A DNA stretch of 64,000 nt from Muricea muricata (GCA_963855995.1 OY979720.1:16698430-16762429), one strand, 5' to 3'; shown: positions 12,001 to 23,600, counted from the first letter of the stretch. Notes: generated by a model not told the origin, from the sequence alone. Made by a program: numbers and translations.

Positions 12001-12238
12001 GTGGAGGCACGTACCGACGAAGACGTCATCGCCTCCTAAACAATCTACGGCCAGTACCGTCGTTGCCCGAGGCGGAGGCGGCGTTCCACGAGGGGACTCC
12101 GACAGCAGTGGCGGCAAAACAAAAAAGAAGAAAAAACAACGTATGCAGAAAGTGGATCCCAGTATTCTCGGATTCAGTGTGAACGCTGCGGCCGAACGAG
12201 TGAACATGGGCGAAATTCAATCCGTCGATGACTCGTGA
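2..12238 (+). CDS. GIGYF: GIGYF1/2-like GYF-domain protein, 26 exons, 5' partial
   Basis: Exons read from the sequence, all GT-AG and phase-consistent: 2-78, 189-229, 381-530, 1288-1448, 2253-2348, 2731-2785, 3149-3283, 3698-3792, 4664-4874, 5001-5065, 5149-5250, 5409-5598, 6200-6248, 6343-6424, 6673-6798, 6883-6951, 7651-7818, 8201-8278, 8411-8521, 8722-8894, 9271-9367, 9481-9671, 10026-10086, 10165-10261, 10348-10391, 11912-12238. They give 1016 residues and a TGA stop. In order: a Gly/Arg-rich segment, the motif DDVPEWS followed by FDSTGAF (conserved before the GYF domain in this family), an acidic stretch, the GYF domain, Gln-rich and Glu/Lys/Arg-rich coiled coil, then the conserved C-terminus ending in ILGFSV and NMGEIQ. 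Known family role: cytoplasmic adaptor that works with 4EHP in translational repression and binds proline-rich PPG-phi motifs through GYF. The 4EHP-binding N-terminus would lie left of the window. A candidate AATAAA lies at 12751-12756. Confidence 0.95.
613..852. mobile_element. Foldback (MITE-like) element, long inverted arms
   Basis: Near-perfect inverted arms of about 100 bp, starting CACAGCAAAAAATGAACAAC on the left and its reverse complement on the right, separated by a short spacer around 715-745. Both ends abut TA dinucleotides, as expected for a Tc1/mariner-type target duplication. It lies in GIGYF intron 3 next to a poly-C run (597-608). No transposase is encoded. Confidence 0.8.
1564..1970. 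mobile_element. Foldback family A, copy 1
   Basis: About 400 bp. Ends ATGGATCTTTAACC and its near reverse complement. Inner arms contain AAAATATAGCC, a GTAATACAAA block and TACAAAATTTGCC, the signature shared with copies at 10762, 41188, 48900 and 56272. It is intronic in GIGYF, without coding potential. Confidence 0.8.
3305..3558. mobile_element. Tc1/mariner-like MITE
   Basis: Terminal inverted repeats of about 70 bp begin CAGGGTTTCCC on the left, with CAGTGTGTCCC on the opposite strand at the right end. Both arms then carry a run of A followed by GTCCC and CTTTAGAAAT. The left end follows TA; the right flank is TTTA, so the duplication is imperfect. Located in GIGYF intron 7. Confidence 0.65.
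3847..4077. mobile_element. Foldback family B, copy 1 (full)
   Basis: A 231-bp hairpin. Arms start CTTGTCAAGCTTTGTGGAAA and contain GTGGAAACACCACGTAAATT, then AGCTTTCGATCCGTAAGCTC. The central part is a short AT-rich repeat of TAGTCATAT. Related copies are at 33781, 46929 and 59795. Each arm carries a CTGATGA-hairpin-GAAA block discussed in the findings. Confidence 0.85.
4352..4520. mobile_element. Foldback element, about 46-bp terminal inverted repeats
   Basis: Left arm reads ATACATGG then GGAAATACCAGAT and TTGAACATGA; the right arm is the near reverse complement, ending CAACCATGTAT. The interior has a tandem pair of GCGTTCATGTTCA-type repeats. Intronic in GIGYF, non-coding. Confidence 0.75.
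4664..5065 (+). other. GYF domain of GIGYF (exons 9 and 10)
   Basis: Exon 4664-4874 and exon 5001-5065 (phase 1 junction) together encode the whole GYF domain. Visible hallmarks are KWFYRDPQG, then GPFSNEEMVEWFHHGYF, which fits the GP[YF]-xxxx-[MV]-xxW-xxx-GYF signature, then CDAVYFTLGDLIKRW and VPFMPGPSPPP. These aromatic residues form the proline-rich-peptide pocket in characterised GYF domains. The reading frame runs through an early GTAAGA at 4850, which is therefore a decoy donor: the coding homology requires the donor at 4875. Stopping at 4849 would remove the last strand of the domain. Confidence 0.95.
5599..6199. other. GIGYF intron 12, no element recognised
   Basis: AT-rich intron of about 600 bases. 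I see no repeat arms, conserved frame or RNA motif in it. Confidence 0.6.
6965..7200. repeat. Degenerate CAACTTGTTGC-type repeat
   Basis: Scattered copies of GCAGACTTGTTG, AGCTTGTTGCAACTT and TCAAGTTGCA on both strands. The same vocabulary recurs at 12600-13240, 14540-14600, 47870-48200 and 49875-50000, so this is a dispersed, decayed repeat class rather than a single insertion. Confidence 0.5.
7256..7572. mobile_element. Probable hAT-like non-autonomous remnant
   Basis: Ends CAGGGTCCGTACA and, on the opposite strand, CAAGGCTCGTACA, a 13-bp imperfect terminal inverted repeat. The interior is built of CTTGAAAGTCCTTGAA-like repeats in both orientations. No clean 8-bp target duplication is visible, so the class is tentative. 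Confidence 0.5.
8915..9178. repeat. Tandem minisatellite, about 23-bp unit
   Basis: Roughly ten degenerate copies of a unit like ATGTGGTCACATAAATTT followed by a CAC or TAC junction, in GIGYF intron 20 just 3' of the donor at 8895. The units include the palindrome-like GTGATCAC and GTGGTCAC cores. Non-coding. Confidence 0.85.
10762..11765. mobile_element. Foldback family A, copy 2, split by a nested element
   Basis: Left end GGACGATTTCCCTTTTAGAC and right end its near reverse complement at 11765. The central palindrome contains GTGTAATCACATTT and its complement around 10937-10975. A second element (11071-11689) interrupts the right arm. Together they make up most of the 1.5-kb intron before the last GIGYF exon. 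Confidence 0.85.
11071..11689. mobile_element. Nested element with GAGGCCCTGTTAGGGG ends
   Basis: A 619-bp insertion bounded by the 16-bp inverted repeat GAGGCCCTGTTAGGGG and flanked by a perfect 6-bp target duplication TAAATT (11065-11070 and 11690-11695). Interior motifs are repeats of TATACCTAAAA. It encodes no recognisable transposase. Removing it restores the arm of the surrounding family A element, which dates it as the younger insertion. Confidence 0.85.
11912..12238 (+). other. Terminal coding exon of GIGYF
   Basis: This 109-codon exon encodes VHMYVREYLGD, continuing KEMEPSQ of the previous exon, then FAKEFIERRQ, a Ser/Gly-rich linker, a run of lysines, and the family-typical end VDPSILGFSVNAAAERVN. 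It is separated from exon 25 by a 1.5-kb intron that is mostly transposon. Frame, splice sites and homology all agree that no exon is missing between them. Confidence 0.93.
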
Positions 12239-12599
12239 GGATATTTGTGTACTCTAAAGGATATGTTGTATTTAATGACGTTTTGTTTTCCACTGGTGAG
12301 CAAGAACTGTGGCCAAGATAAAGATTAGTAGGAAATGGGGAAAGAAAAGAAGATGATGAGAAGAAAATAAGGAAATGGCGAGAATGGAAGAACAATTCCA
12401 ACTGGAATGATACAGGAAAGTGTTATCACTCGTCGCGAAATGAAATGCAACCGCAAGTTTTGAGATTTTCAATGCACGTCAAGGTGACGCTAACTTCAAA
12501 TTTTATCGTCTTGTTTGAAAGAACATGGAAAATGATAAGTGAGCTTTTTTCCTCGCTCTTAGTGAGATATTTCAACTGGTTTCGGAGATGTACAGAGTA

Positions 12600-13240
12600 C
12601 AACCATTAAAAGTACAACCATTTGGTCCCACGGCTTGTTCCATGTTTGCAAGCAATTTGGGAACAATGTATTTGAGAACGTGCCACAACCTTGCCGTTTT
12701 TATTAGACTTTCTGTGGAGTTGTTTCAACAAGTCGTGGTGCAGTCGTGATAATAAAATAGCTACTACCTTAATGTCTAAACACGTAAAAACCGCACAAAT
12801 TGTAGCAAGCTTGCCACCCAGATTAGGACAATTCTTGGACAACTTGTAACAACCTTGACGGGAATGTCAGACTTGATAATACAAGGTTGTCCCAACCATT
12901 CTAATACATGCCTGACCTGACAAGATTGTAAAGAAGTTGAGAAAACAAGGTTGTAACAATATTGTTATATCATGACTGTATCCGTTTTGTTGGAACAACC
13001 TTGTATAAAGTCCATCAACCTTATTGCAAGTTGTTCGCAGCCTGTTTTAAACTTGTTCCTACTTGTGTGCAGGTTTGTTACAACTTGTCATGGGTTTTTA
13101 GATGTGTAGTCAACATTGTGACACTCTTGGTATATGTAGTACGTACCTTGTTAAAACAATCCTTCAACAAGTCTGACCATACCACCAATATTTTTACAAG
13201 TTATTACCAGCTAATTAGTGAAACTTGTTACAACAGCAAG
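12600..13240. repeat. Degenerate CAAGTTGTTACAACC-type repeat region
   Basis: Many variants of ACTTGTTACAAC, GACAACTTGTAACAACC and ACAAGGTTGT on both strands over about 640 bases, with no fixed period. Same family as the block at 6965-7200. Confidence 0.55.
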
Positions 13241-15654
13241 GAAGGAAACATCTTAAGAGAAAGGCGAAGGAACAAAGTTCGTTGAAGAAATGACTTGATC
13301 ATTTTAAATGTTCTTTTTTTACAAGAGAATCAAAATTTTGACGTTGGCTGTTTTATGCCAGAGCTGGGCGTCATGCTGGTCATCTATTACTCCTCTTACC
13401 TTGTTGTGTCTGCAGGATACAAACGGAGACTAGCAAGCATGTGATGGAACCTTACATTATTCGTGTATGCAGTTGATTTTGAAACTAAATTAATTTGGCG
13501 AACTGCGAATTATCACTGTCTCTCTAAAGTAACCATGTATAATTATGCTCTGCGGTCTCCATTAGGAAATGGCTCATAATATGTGCCCAATTTCACCCAA
13601 AGGCTCTGGTATAAAATCAGCCAAGGTTACCCTAAGTTTTAGCCGTAGATTGGCGCACAATTTTGTCGCAAAATGGAGGTTTTTGTAGCTTTTGTATTTC
13701 TACTTAAATTTGCAGTCGTGGAAATATGAAAGAGTTCCGAAAGAAGTTTGCTCGCACAAACCAATTTACGACAGCAGAAAAATTTGCAACCTTGTAGATA
13801 TATCGTTTTGGGGGCTCTACTTGTCCCATATTGAGTGAGCCTCTCGTGATGCATCATGGGTCGACTGCAGCAGACTTTAAATGACTGATGCATTCAAAAG
13901 AAAGTGTGAAAAGTTATATAAGAAGTTGACAAATTCTTAAATACTTAATTTCATCTGTTTCGCTCCCAGCTATATCAAACAATATTTGGAATCGAAATTT
14001 CCTAACTTCACCTAATGGAACAGACCTCTGCCACATGTCAATTAACCTATTTCAGATCATGCCATCTGAAATAGCTTACTTTTTGGCCATTCAGCAACCA
14101 TGTAGTCTGAAATTGGGGGGGGGGGGCGAAATGGATTAATTTGATATGTGACACAGTCAAAGCGAGAGAAAAAAGGAGGAAAAATGTTTTGATAAAAAAT
14201 TTCTAAATTACGGAAATTGTTCATTTGTGTGAGCGAATGAATTCGTAGGATTCCAGAACACTTCTATTTCCACGAATGTGACATCAGAGCGAATGTTTAT
14301 ATATACATGAAGACATAGTAAAATTTATTTGTACAAAGTGTCAAACTTGTGAGAGCCATTAAGAGAATGATATTGTTTATTGTGTGCATTTTATTTCTGT
14401 TTCCACGGTGAAAGGTGACATGTCAATAACAATATAAGGAGAACATTTTGTGAAGAAATCTCTCTTTGGATAAGCATAATGCCCCCTCAAATGTGGCATG
14501 GCCCCCTTTATAGAAATGCCCTGCAAGTGCCATCTACACAATCAGAAACACCGCAGACATTAGCAAGTCTCATCAAGTTGCATCAAGCCTGTTGGAAATA
14601 AATAGTTATTAGAGACAAGTTGATTTCAAAAGCTTGCATTCACAAAACTTTCCTTTGCAATGTCAAAAATAATGTCTGCATTTTGCAAAAAATTACCGCT
14701 TGTATTTTGAGCAAGTGCCCCGGGCCTTCTAATTCAATTTGATTGGTCCAATCCAACCTCTTAATAATCATGTGACGCGAATTTACGCATGTGTTCTGCA
14801 TGATGTCAAAAACAAAATTGTTGATCACATTCAAAAATGTCATTTTTGTGTTCTGTTGCGAAGGATTAATGTCTCCTTTAAAAGACAATTGAAATCTCTT
14901 GCCATCCAAAGGATAACGTAATATTTTAGTTGTTGTTTGCAAGTACGTTTACCTTGCAGCTAGCACTCGAATTAACTTACTGAGCAAGTTTGAGGCATAA
15001 ACAAAGCGAAATTGATGAGAAATGTGGTCGATAGTATTTTGAGCCTCGTTTGAGTATGTATACTGTTTGATATGTGCTTGTTGTTCATCGTTTTAAAATG
15101 CACTTTTTAACGGATTTTATTGTTCTTGGTAGCATAAACAAGATTTAACAGGAATTTGTTTTCTGTACACGATTTGCACAAACAAATGCATCCCGCAGAA
15201 ACTGCTCATAACCAATAACGGCAATGAAAATTTCTCGATGGATTTTGGCAGCCCAGCCTTCGAATTAAAACCAATTCCATTTCCACCGACTTATTTCACT
15301 ACAGTAAGTAGGTTAAATATAATCAAATCAGCTTTTAAAGTGGACTATAGTCATTTGATGATGCTAATCGATCATATTGTGTTTTAATAGCTTGGTCAAG
15401 GGTCGAGGTCAGAAGTCCGTAACCTTGCACTTCGTAAGAAGTGATAACCTTTAATTTCGAAAGCGTAGAGGGGGTGTGAAATGAATTGTCGTCTTGGGCC
15501 TGTTGTGGATTTGTTAGTATGCTAGTAAGTTTTGTGTCCTGTGTTTTTCGTGGTCTGAGTGTATGCCTCCCCTCCCCCTCCCCTCCCCCTCCCCCCCCCT
15601 CTCTCTCACTTTTTACTACAGATCAAAGTCGCGCCAACAGAAGCGTTCGGAAAG

Positions 15655-15877
15655 TATTTGACCAATTCATTTGCTCAAGTTTAGCAGTTTGTCTGATCAA
15701 TCCTCCTGTGATTTCTTAAATTTTGAGAAGTTCATTAAAATGTTCACAATTTCATGTTTACTGACCAATCAGAGTGCTCATGGATGAGATATAGCATTCT
15801 GATTGGTCAACTTCTTAAAAATTTTGAGGAATTGATCAGAGAAACTGCTAAACTTGAGCAAGTGAATTGATCACATA
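15655..15877. mobile_element. Foldback element, about 42-bp inverted arms
   Basis: Left arm ATTCATTTGCTCAAGTTTAG then CAGTTTGTCTGATCAAT; the right arm at 15826-15873 is its reverse complement with few changes. A second inverted pair (ACCAATCAGA and TCTGATTGGT) sits inside. Non-coding. Confidence 0.75.
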
Positions 15878-17879
15878 TTTTTGGAACACTTCTATTGCCT
15901 TGATTGTAAATGTGTTCCGATCAAAGTACTTGTGAATTGTGAGGTTACCAAGTTCTGCAAGGTGAAAACTGCAGCTAAAAGTTTGATGCTCAAATTGCAG
16001 GAAATTGCATTTCCAAGATTTTGTTGTCAAAATTAATGCAAGAATTACAGGAAATCTCATACTTGATTCTACTTTTCAATTTTTATTTCAGGGATGCCAT
16101 TCCCTCTACTCCCCCCACTCCCCCCCCCACACACACACCCCACCCCCAATCAATGGCACACTTGTGCCTATTAATCCTGGATGTGTAGTTTTTATGCAGA
16201 GCTCAGAAAATCTTGGAACTTTACCATATTATTAATTTGTAGCTTTTTGTGGGCCCATTTAACTTTTATAGTTAACAATATTAGACAATGACCATTGTGT
16301 TATCACCATGTTATCAGCTGATTTAAATATTGCCTGTTGTGCAGACTTCATTTGTTTGTATTAAAAGATAGTGTAGTATTTATCTTGTTATATTTACCTT
16401 CTGCCTTCATCAAATGATTTTAGAGTATGTGTAACAATAAAGAAATTATGGCAAAGGAGTTCTTGAAAATTCTTCAGTCGGTTTTGTGGCAGCATTATGT
16501 TAAATAAATATTTCCGGAAAGTCTTGGCTAACAAGTAAGTGGAGTTTGAAAAGCATAAAATTACGTTGGGTTTAAGTGTAATTGAATGTACCAAGTAAAT
16601 AAGTGGTTGAAAAAAAAAGCAGTGAATTTGGTGATTAAAAAATATCAAAGGTTTTCTGTAAGATAAGGATATCTCTTTATTGAGCACAAAGAACTTTAGA
16701 TGCGGCAAAATGATTTGCATGACAGTGGTTTAATAGAAGCTCGTAAGCTTAAAATCTGAAATTGCTTAACTGTCGGTCAACTTAAAGTTTAGTGATTTCA
16801 TCAATTTGATTATTACAAAAATCATGTTTTCTACATTCAGTCAGTTTTTTAATTTTTATTCCTTGAGATATTGATTAAGCTGTATGGCTCCTGTTAAACA
16901 ATGTTTTCCCTATTCCAGCATGCACTTTTCCCTTAGTGGGTTTCCAATTAGCATAAAAGCTGGACAAATTTTTACAATTTAATGTGCAATTGCAAATTTT
17001 CCAATTTCATCCTGTTCTCTTCCCAATGCATGCCCTAAATGTTTGCTTCTCCTATTGTTTTTCTTGCTATTTCATTTCTTTCCTTTCACCGAAATACCAT
17101 TCCTTGGTTTCACTAGACTTTCTGGTATCATCCTTGTCAAAACTTCTGTTTTGTACAGTTGAGGTTGTGCCAACTTAAATGCAAACACAAAATTACAACT
17201 GCAGAGTTTTTATGCTGATAATACTTGAAACATGTTGAATTTGAAACTGCCTATATTGAAAGTGTCTATATTGTACTTTTTCATATTGTTCATTTGGTTA
17301 TGAAAAGTCAGAATTGATTTTTTCATGAACAAATAAAAGCAAATAAAAAGTGCATTTACAATTCGGGCACATCTGCCCATCCTCTTTGATGAATCACAAC
17401 ATTGGGGAAGTGCACTGGATGTTGAATGCTTTGTCGTTTCTGGCCATGTAGTTTTCGTTGGAACATCATTGCTGAACATATGCTAGAACTGCCACTGAGC
17501 AACAATGAGTGCAAATTAGGTATGTGGTAACTTGGTATAATCTTGGAATGCCATATACCAATGTGCAGGGCTCCAAATAGTTATTTTGCAAAGACAAGTG
17601 TCCAGCCAAAATATAAATTGATTGGACATTTTATAATTCCTGTTGGCCATTTTTCAGTCCAAGACACAGTCTGTGATCTAAATATAGAGTTTCTTAGGTT
17701 GCATGTCAGTTCACAGAACAATTTCATCACACAGGACATCAAATTTGATCCCATTGATTGTCCAATGACCATGCAACACTAATTTGCAGGCCTGAATGTG
17801 TGTATATATCATACACATATTAAAATAACTCAAAATAGTCAAACCTAAGAACTTTTTGCCAGAAGTTTTAATTTTAACC

Positions 17880-20610
17880 TTTTCTGTTTTGTTCATGAAT
17901 TATTAATGTTTTTACGGAACATTTGCCAATTCTATGATCAAACTTTTATATTTGCAACGGTTTCTACCCAAGATCCAGAGTTCAGATGATGACAGTCTTG
18001 CTTATGTCACAATAAGGTTTGAAGCAAGGAGACAAGGATATATCCTTATGAATGTGGTGTTTGTTGCAGAAAGCATTTTTTCTGGTCTTAGTGCTGCCTG
18101 TCTTGCCATGCAAGTATAAATTATATAGATAAAATAATATTAAGTAATAATAATGTTATATAAAATGCATATAAATAAAGAAAAAAATTAGAACATATTT
18201 GAGCATAAAAAAAATTTAATGGAAATTGTAATATTTATCTTTTTCTGTTTCATTCATGAATTATTGATGTTTTTACAGAACATTTTGCCGATTTTATAAC
18301 CACTTTATAAATGTGCGATGTTTTTAACAAGGATATGTAACAAGTTTAAAATTTAATATATTTATTATATTACGAATAAAAGTTTTTCTGTTTTGTTTTT
18401 TTTTTCATAAATGAATAATATCTTCACCGAACAGTTTGCCGATTTTATAACGACCTTATGAATGTGATGTTTGTAGCAAAGGATTTCAAGCATTTGTGAC
18501 GTTTTTTAAGGTCACATTTTCTTTTACGTAATAAAAGCTACCAATTTAATATCACAATATGCCTCTTTGCCTCTTTTTCCTTTTTGTTGTTATCTTTTTT
18601 TTCATGAACTATTAATGTTTTCACAGAACATTTTGCCGATTTTATTAAGACCTTATGAATGTGATGTTTGCAGCAATAGATTTGAAGCATTTGTGACGTT
18701 TCCTTTGGTAATTTATTTAAAAGAGTTTAACTTTAATTATAATAAAGTATCTTTTCTGTTCTATTCATAAATTATCAATGCTCGCCAAACATTTTGCCGA
18801 TCTTATAACCACTTTATAAATGTGTGATGTTTGTAACAAGTTTAAAATTTAATACATTATTTTTACTTTTTTTGTTCATGTATTATTAATGTTCCCTACT
18901 GAAAGTTTCGCCAATTTATACCTACCTTTCGAATGTGATGTTTGTAACAAGAGATTTCAAGCATTTGTGACGTTTGTTCATAGTTACATTTTTTTTATGT
19001 AATAAAAGTTTTGAATTTAACATATTGTTTTTCCCTTTTTTCAATAATTGTTAATGTTTCCACAGAATATCTCACCAATTTTGTAACTACCTTATGAATG
19101 TGATGTTTGTAACAAGAGATTTCAAGCATTTGTGACGTTTGTTTATGGTCACATTTTTTACGTAATAAAAGTTACAAATTTAATATACCAATATGTTTCT
19201 TTTTCCTTTTTGTTGTTATATTTCGCCAATTTTATAATGACCTTATGAATGTGATGTTTGCAGCAAGAGATTCGAAGCATTTGTGACGTTTGCTTTGGTA
19301 ATTTTTTTAAAGGAGTTAAACTTTTATTATAATAAAGTATCTTTTCTGTTCTATTCATAAATTATCAATGCTTTGCAGAACATTTTGCCGATTTTATAAC
19401 CACTTTATGAATGTGTGATGTTGGTAACAAGTTTAAAATTTAATATCTTATTTTTTCTTTTTTTTTTCTTTTTGTTCATCTATTATTAATGTTTCCACAG
19501 AAAGTTTCGCCAATTTTCCACTTAACTTATGAATGTGATGTTTGTAACAAGAGATTTCAAGCATTTAATATATTGCTTTTCTCTTTTTGCCATTAATTGT
19601 TTATGTTTCCTCAGAATATATAGCCAATTGTATACCTACCTTATGAATGTGATGTTTGTAACATAGGATTTCAAGCGTTTAATACATTGTTTTTCTCTTT
19701 TTTTCATTAATTGTTTACGTTTCTACAGAATATCTTGCCAATTTTGAAACCACCTTATGAATGTGATGTTTGTAAGAAAGGATTTCAAGCATTTGTGACG
19801 GTTGTTTACGGCAATTTTTTGAATTAATAAAAGTTACAAATAAAATTTGTTACGAAAAAAATTTTCTTTTTTGTTTTTTTTTACATGAATTATGAATGTT
19901 TTCACAGAACATTTTGCCGATTTTATAAATGTGTGATGTTTGTAACAAGTTTAAAATTATTTTTCTTTTTTGTTCATGCATTATTAATTTATACCTACCT
20001 TATGAATGTGATGTTTGTAACAAGAGATTTCAAGCGTAGTGACGTTTATTCATAGTAACATTTTTTTACGTAATAAAAGTTTTAAACTTAACATATTGTT
20101 TTCCCCCTTTTTCAATAATTGTTAATGTTTCCACAGAATATCTCGCCAATTTTGTAACTACCTTATGAATCTGATGTTTGTAACAAAGGATATCAAACAT
20201 TTGTGACGTGTGTGTACCGTCACTTTTCTGAAGTAATAAAAGTTGCAAGTAAAATTTATTACGAATAAAAGTTTTTCTTTTTTGTTTTTTTTCATGAATT
20301 ATTAATGTTTTCACAGAACATTTTGCTGATTCTATACCTACCGTATGAATGTGATGTTTGTAACAAGAGATTTCAAGCGTTAGTGGTGTTTGTTCATGGT
20401 TACATTCCTTCGATTGTCGACAATAAGTGATCGAAAGTCATCTGATAAAGCGACTTTCCTTCGATGCATCTGCTTGTTGACATTGTATAATTAAACGTTA
20501 ATGATAATAAGGTACCTTTTTCTGTTTCACTTATTTCATTTTTACACGTTTTGTTGATGTTATAACTACTTTGTAAATGCGATGTTTGTGTGAAGGGATT
20601 TCTTAAATAT
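17880..20610 (+). repeat. Tandem array of half C2H2 zinc-finger exon-like units
   Basis: About 17-18 copies, 75-230 bp apart, of a unit with four parts: an AT-rich spacer often containing GTAATAAAAGTT; TTCATGAATTATTAATG; a TTTCACAG-type splice acceptor; and AACATTTTGCCGATTTTAT followed by TATGAATGTGATGTTTG. The last part reads PYECDVCNKRFQAFVT, the Cys-X2-Cys-X3-Phe half of a C2H2 finger with its usual PY linker residues. Core positions: 18047, 18304, 18457, 18656, 18813, 18926, 19092, 19243, 19406, 19528, 19641, 19755, 19926, 20000, 20162, 20345, 20572. Several copies have stops or frameshifts. The His pair is not encoded in frame, so this is either a decaying exon array or a satellite derived from a finger exon. 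No surrounding gene was found. Confidence 0.7.
18627..18707 (+). other. Best-preserved half-finger exon candidate, 81 nt, phase 0-0
   Basis: Preceded by the acceptor TTTTCACAG and followed by the donor-like GTAATTTA. It is open for 27 codons in one frame and includes LRPYECDVCSNRFEAFVTF. A length divisible by three with matching phases means it could be skipped or included without a frame change. Copies at 19729 and 20317 are also open from acceptor through the finger core. Expression is unknown. Confidence 0.4.
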
Positions 20611-23600
20611 AAAAATATGCAAATAACATAATTATGTAGCCAATAATAATCCATAACCATGTATAAAAAAATCAAGATAAAAATTTACATTCGCATTTGT
20701 GATTTATGGTCGCATTTTTACTCAACATAATTACGTTGTTACTCACCATAATTGTTAACATGTGGGAATATTTTTATTTGTACGATGCACTTTATATTGC
20801 AACTTTTGTTGAACATTGGTTTGTTCGTCAAGTGCAGCTTAGCAGGGTTCTTCCTTTGGGATGTTCATTTTTTTACGAGTTTTCTTTGTGAGGGCTGTTA
20901 TATAGTGCTTCATATATAATTTGAACACTCCTGTTTTTCCACTCTCGAAAAAGAAACCCATTTTCAAGAATCAAATCAGCGACAGATTAGTCACGGTCTT
21001 GCAATCGTTAGCGTTGTGTACATGCAAATTGGAAGTACTTCGTTAAGGGAACCTGCTGTGTCGGGCGCCAATTCAGCTTTCATTTAAATTATTCTTTTCG
21101 AATTTTTGGTGGAAGAGAAATTCAGGGAAAAAATCAGATTAAGCAATGTCGGATTTAGTCTTCAGAGCTTCGTCGATTAAAAGTTTGAGAAAAAATTTCT
21201 TCCAACTTTTTTACTTCGCATACTCTACAACCTCGTACGCTATTGCATTTTTCGAACAGAATATTTAAAACTAAAAATCATGTAAATGATTTCGTTAGAT
21301 AATACTCAGGGTGTCACCCAATAAACGGAACCTTACTATAGTAATTACGTATTCTATTCAAAATGACAAGGAATTCGCAAAAATACATAATTAATTTCTT
21401 AACGGTACCGCTTTTTTGGAACACATGCCGTGTTTATCTAAATTTTTTTAGTGTTTTTGTAAGATTTAAAGTATTTCTAATTTTTCATTTGTTAAACGTA
21501 GATAAAGAATCCAGTGAAAAAATTAGTGTATCTTTCGTTGACTAGGCAGAACCCAAACTAATTTTAATGCGTTTTTAAACTCCACTTGAACATGTAGAAG
21601 TTTGCATATGTGCTGATTGATTACTAACAGCTGTGTCACAAGGTTTATCATTCCTAACACCACAGAAAAACTTGCAAGAGAAGAATACATCGCTGGAAGA
21701 ATGATTATGTAGCCATAAAAATGTGAAATTAATAAGTGATTCTGTACCACTAACCACATATGCATGGTTTATTAATTATAGCAGGACTCAAGACAATTGA
21801 CACCCGTAAACTGTTACTAAAAATGTTCTAGAAGCTTAGCTTCCAAATTGCTAATTCCTCAATTACTTTACTACATATGTTGAGATGAGTTGAATGGTTC
21901 TAACGTACATTCCAATCTTTGCTATAACAGTTCATTCATGTGCAACTGGTAATGTATTTTCTATTGATGTGCAAGAATGTAAAAATTTGTTATGGGTTGA
22001 AAAATGTACTCAAAGTAAATTATTAGCAAATAAAAAGTAAACAAAAGAATGTTCTGTGTCGTGGTACGCTACAAACACATCTGTGTCCAACTTGCTTACT
22101 GGCCGGCAAAAACTGGTAAATAGACAAGAGCACCGGGAAAACATGGGACCTTTCACTACCACCTTCAGATTTTTCTTATTTTTCTTTTGATGATTAACAT
22201 GACTACAAAAGCGCAATCGAATTGCACCCACGACCCAATGTTTCTGCAATCCGGTGATCGGGAATGATCTGATGTTGCAACTGCTCCCTCATATTTAAAC
22301 GACCGTCATCTCTATTCAGAGCATGATGACTCGCGATATGCTAATAATTTTTACAGCATCTTTGGCCATAGTGATTGTTGGTAGTATTTTCTCTCCTTTT
22401 CGATTTCCCCCCGTTTTTCTGGGTCTTTTGCCCGGTTTACGGTTTTGGCTTTGATACTTTGACCCGTTTGATCCGTGCAAGATGAAGTAACGGTACTTTT
22501 CCATCATGGCGAACAAGAAATGTTCTCTTCGGTATAAAGATGCAGTTCGCCCACATCTGAGCGACTGAGCATCGAATAAACAAGGACTAGACACGGCTAA
22601 GATGCCCCGAGGGTGAAATTTCAATCAACGTTCGTACACAACGTCGATAAAAAAGCGTGCATTTGCAATCTATGAAAGATAAATGAGCCATCGTGGTTCT
22701 CGATATGAATCTCGTGGGGGAAGCTTGGATAGTGATTCATGGAATGATATTGCAAAAACAGCCTTAACTAGATTTGCGGTGTTTTTAAAACAAATTATAC
22801 CCACGAATCTTTTCGTGACCCTGGCCTGTCATAATCATAAACCGCGGAAACCAGACGAACAGGTTTCAAAAGTTGGCCCCAACTGCAATCGCAACGTGTG
22901 AGTAATCGATACACACAATGCAGAATATATCCTGCTTTATATATAGGTCGGTTTCCGAATATAGCAAGTTGTCGTTGACGATCAGCAATTTTTTGTTTGT
23001 GATCATTTTCAGAGAAAAATATATTGCGTTTCGAATATGATGGATGAGAACGAGTCTTGCTAAAACTGAACATGCATTTTACCAGAGTTATTTGATTATA
23101 GTTTGAGAGAGAGAAGCAACGAGAAAGGCATACGAAAATGCAGGGATAATTTTTTTGCTTGCAAACTTTAAATGTTAAGGAGATACTCTGAGCTACCGAC
23201 CATGTTCCTACCATCATCAAACGTCCAACAGCTTATTCTCAAAAACACCTTTGGATTGCATATGTATTCAAACAATACGAAACAAAACTAAAAATAAAAT
23301 TTCCTCTCGCATTTTAGTTTTATTACTTGGCAAATATTGATTAAAACGTTTCAGTTGTTTTCATAACATCTTGAAAAAGTACGGACGAGAAAGAGATGCA
23401 AAAATATAGCAACACCTTTTGCAATGCTTTACCTTTGATGTCTGTTGGAGAAATTATTTACGCACAATTTTTTATAAAGAAAGACGATTTGCCAAAGTTA
23501 TAGTGAAGCAATTGCAATTAACTTGAATGTTCAATTTGCAAGAAAAAAAATTGATACAAGTTTGTAGTATAATGTTGGCATATAGCCTTGTGTTTTCATT

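Larger units (their letters stand above)
12239..17879. other. Gene-poor region downstream of GIGYF
   Basis: The first 500 bases are probably GIGYF 3' UTR. After that come degenerate CAACTTGTT repeats (12600-13240), a poly-G run (14116-14126), pyrimidine-rich simple sequence (15569-15605 and 16098-16146) and one foldback (15655-15877). Open frames here are short with no recognisable domain. Confidence 0.6.

Noticed and set aside
17880-20610. A complete functional multi-finger zinc-finger protein
   Set aside because: No copy encodes the His pair in frame, many copies have stops or frameshifts, and no flanking coding exons were found.
22683-22901. Plus-strand frame beginning MSHRGSRYESRGG
   Set aside because: The composition looks peptide-like at first, but there is no family match, no supporting splice partner and the second half looks random.
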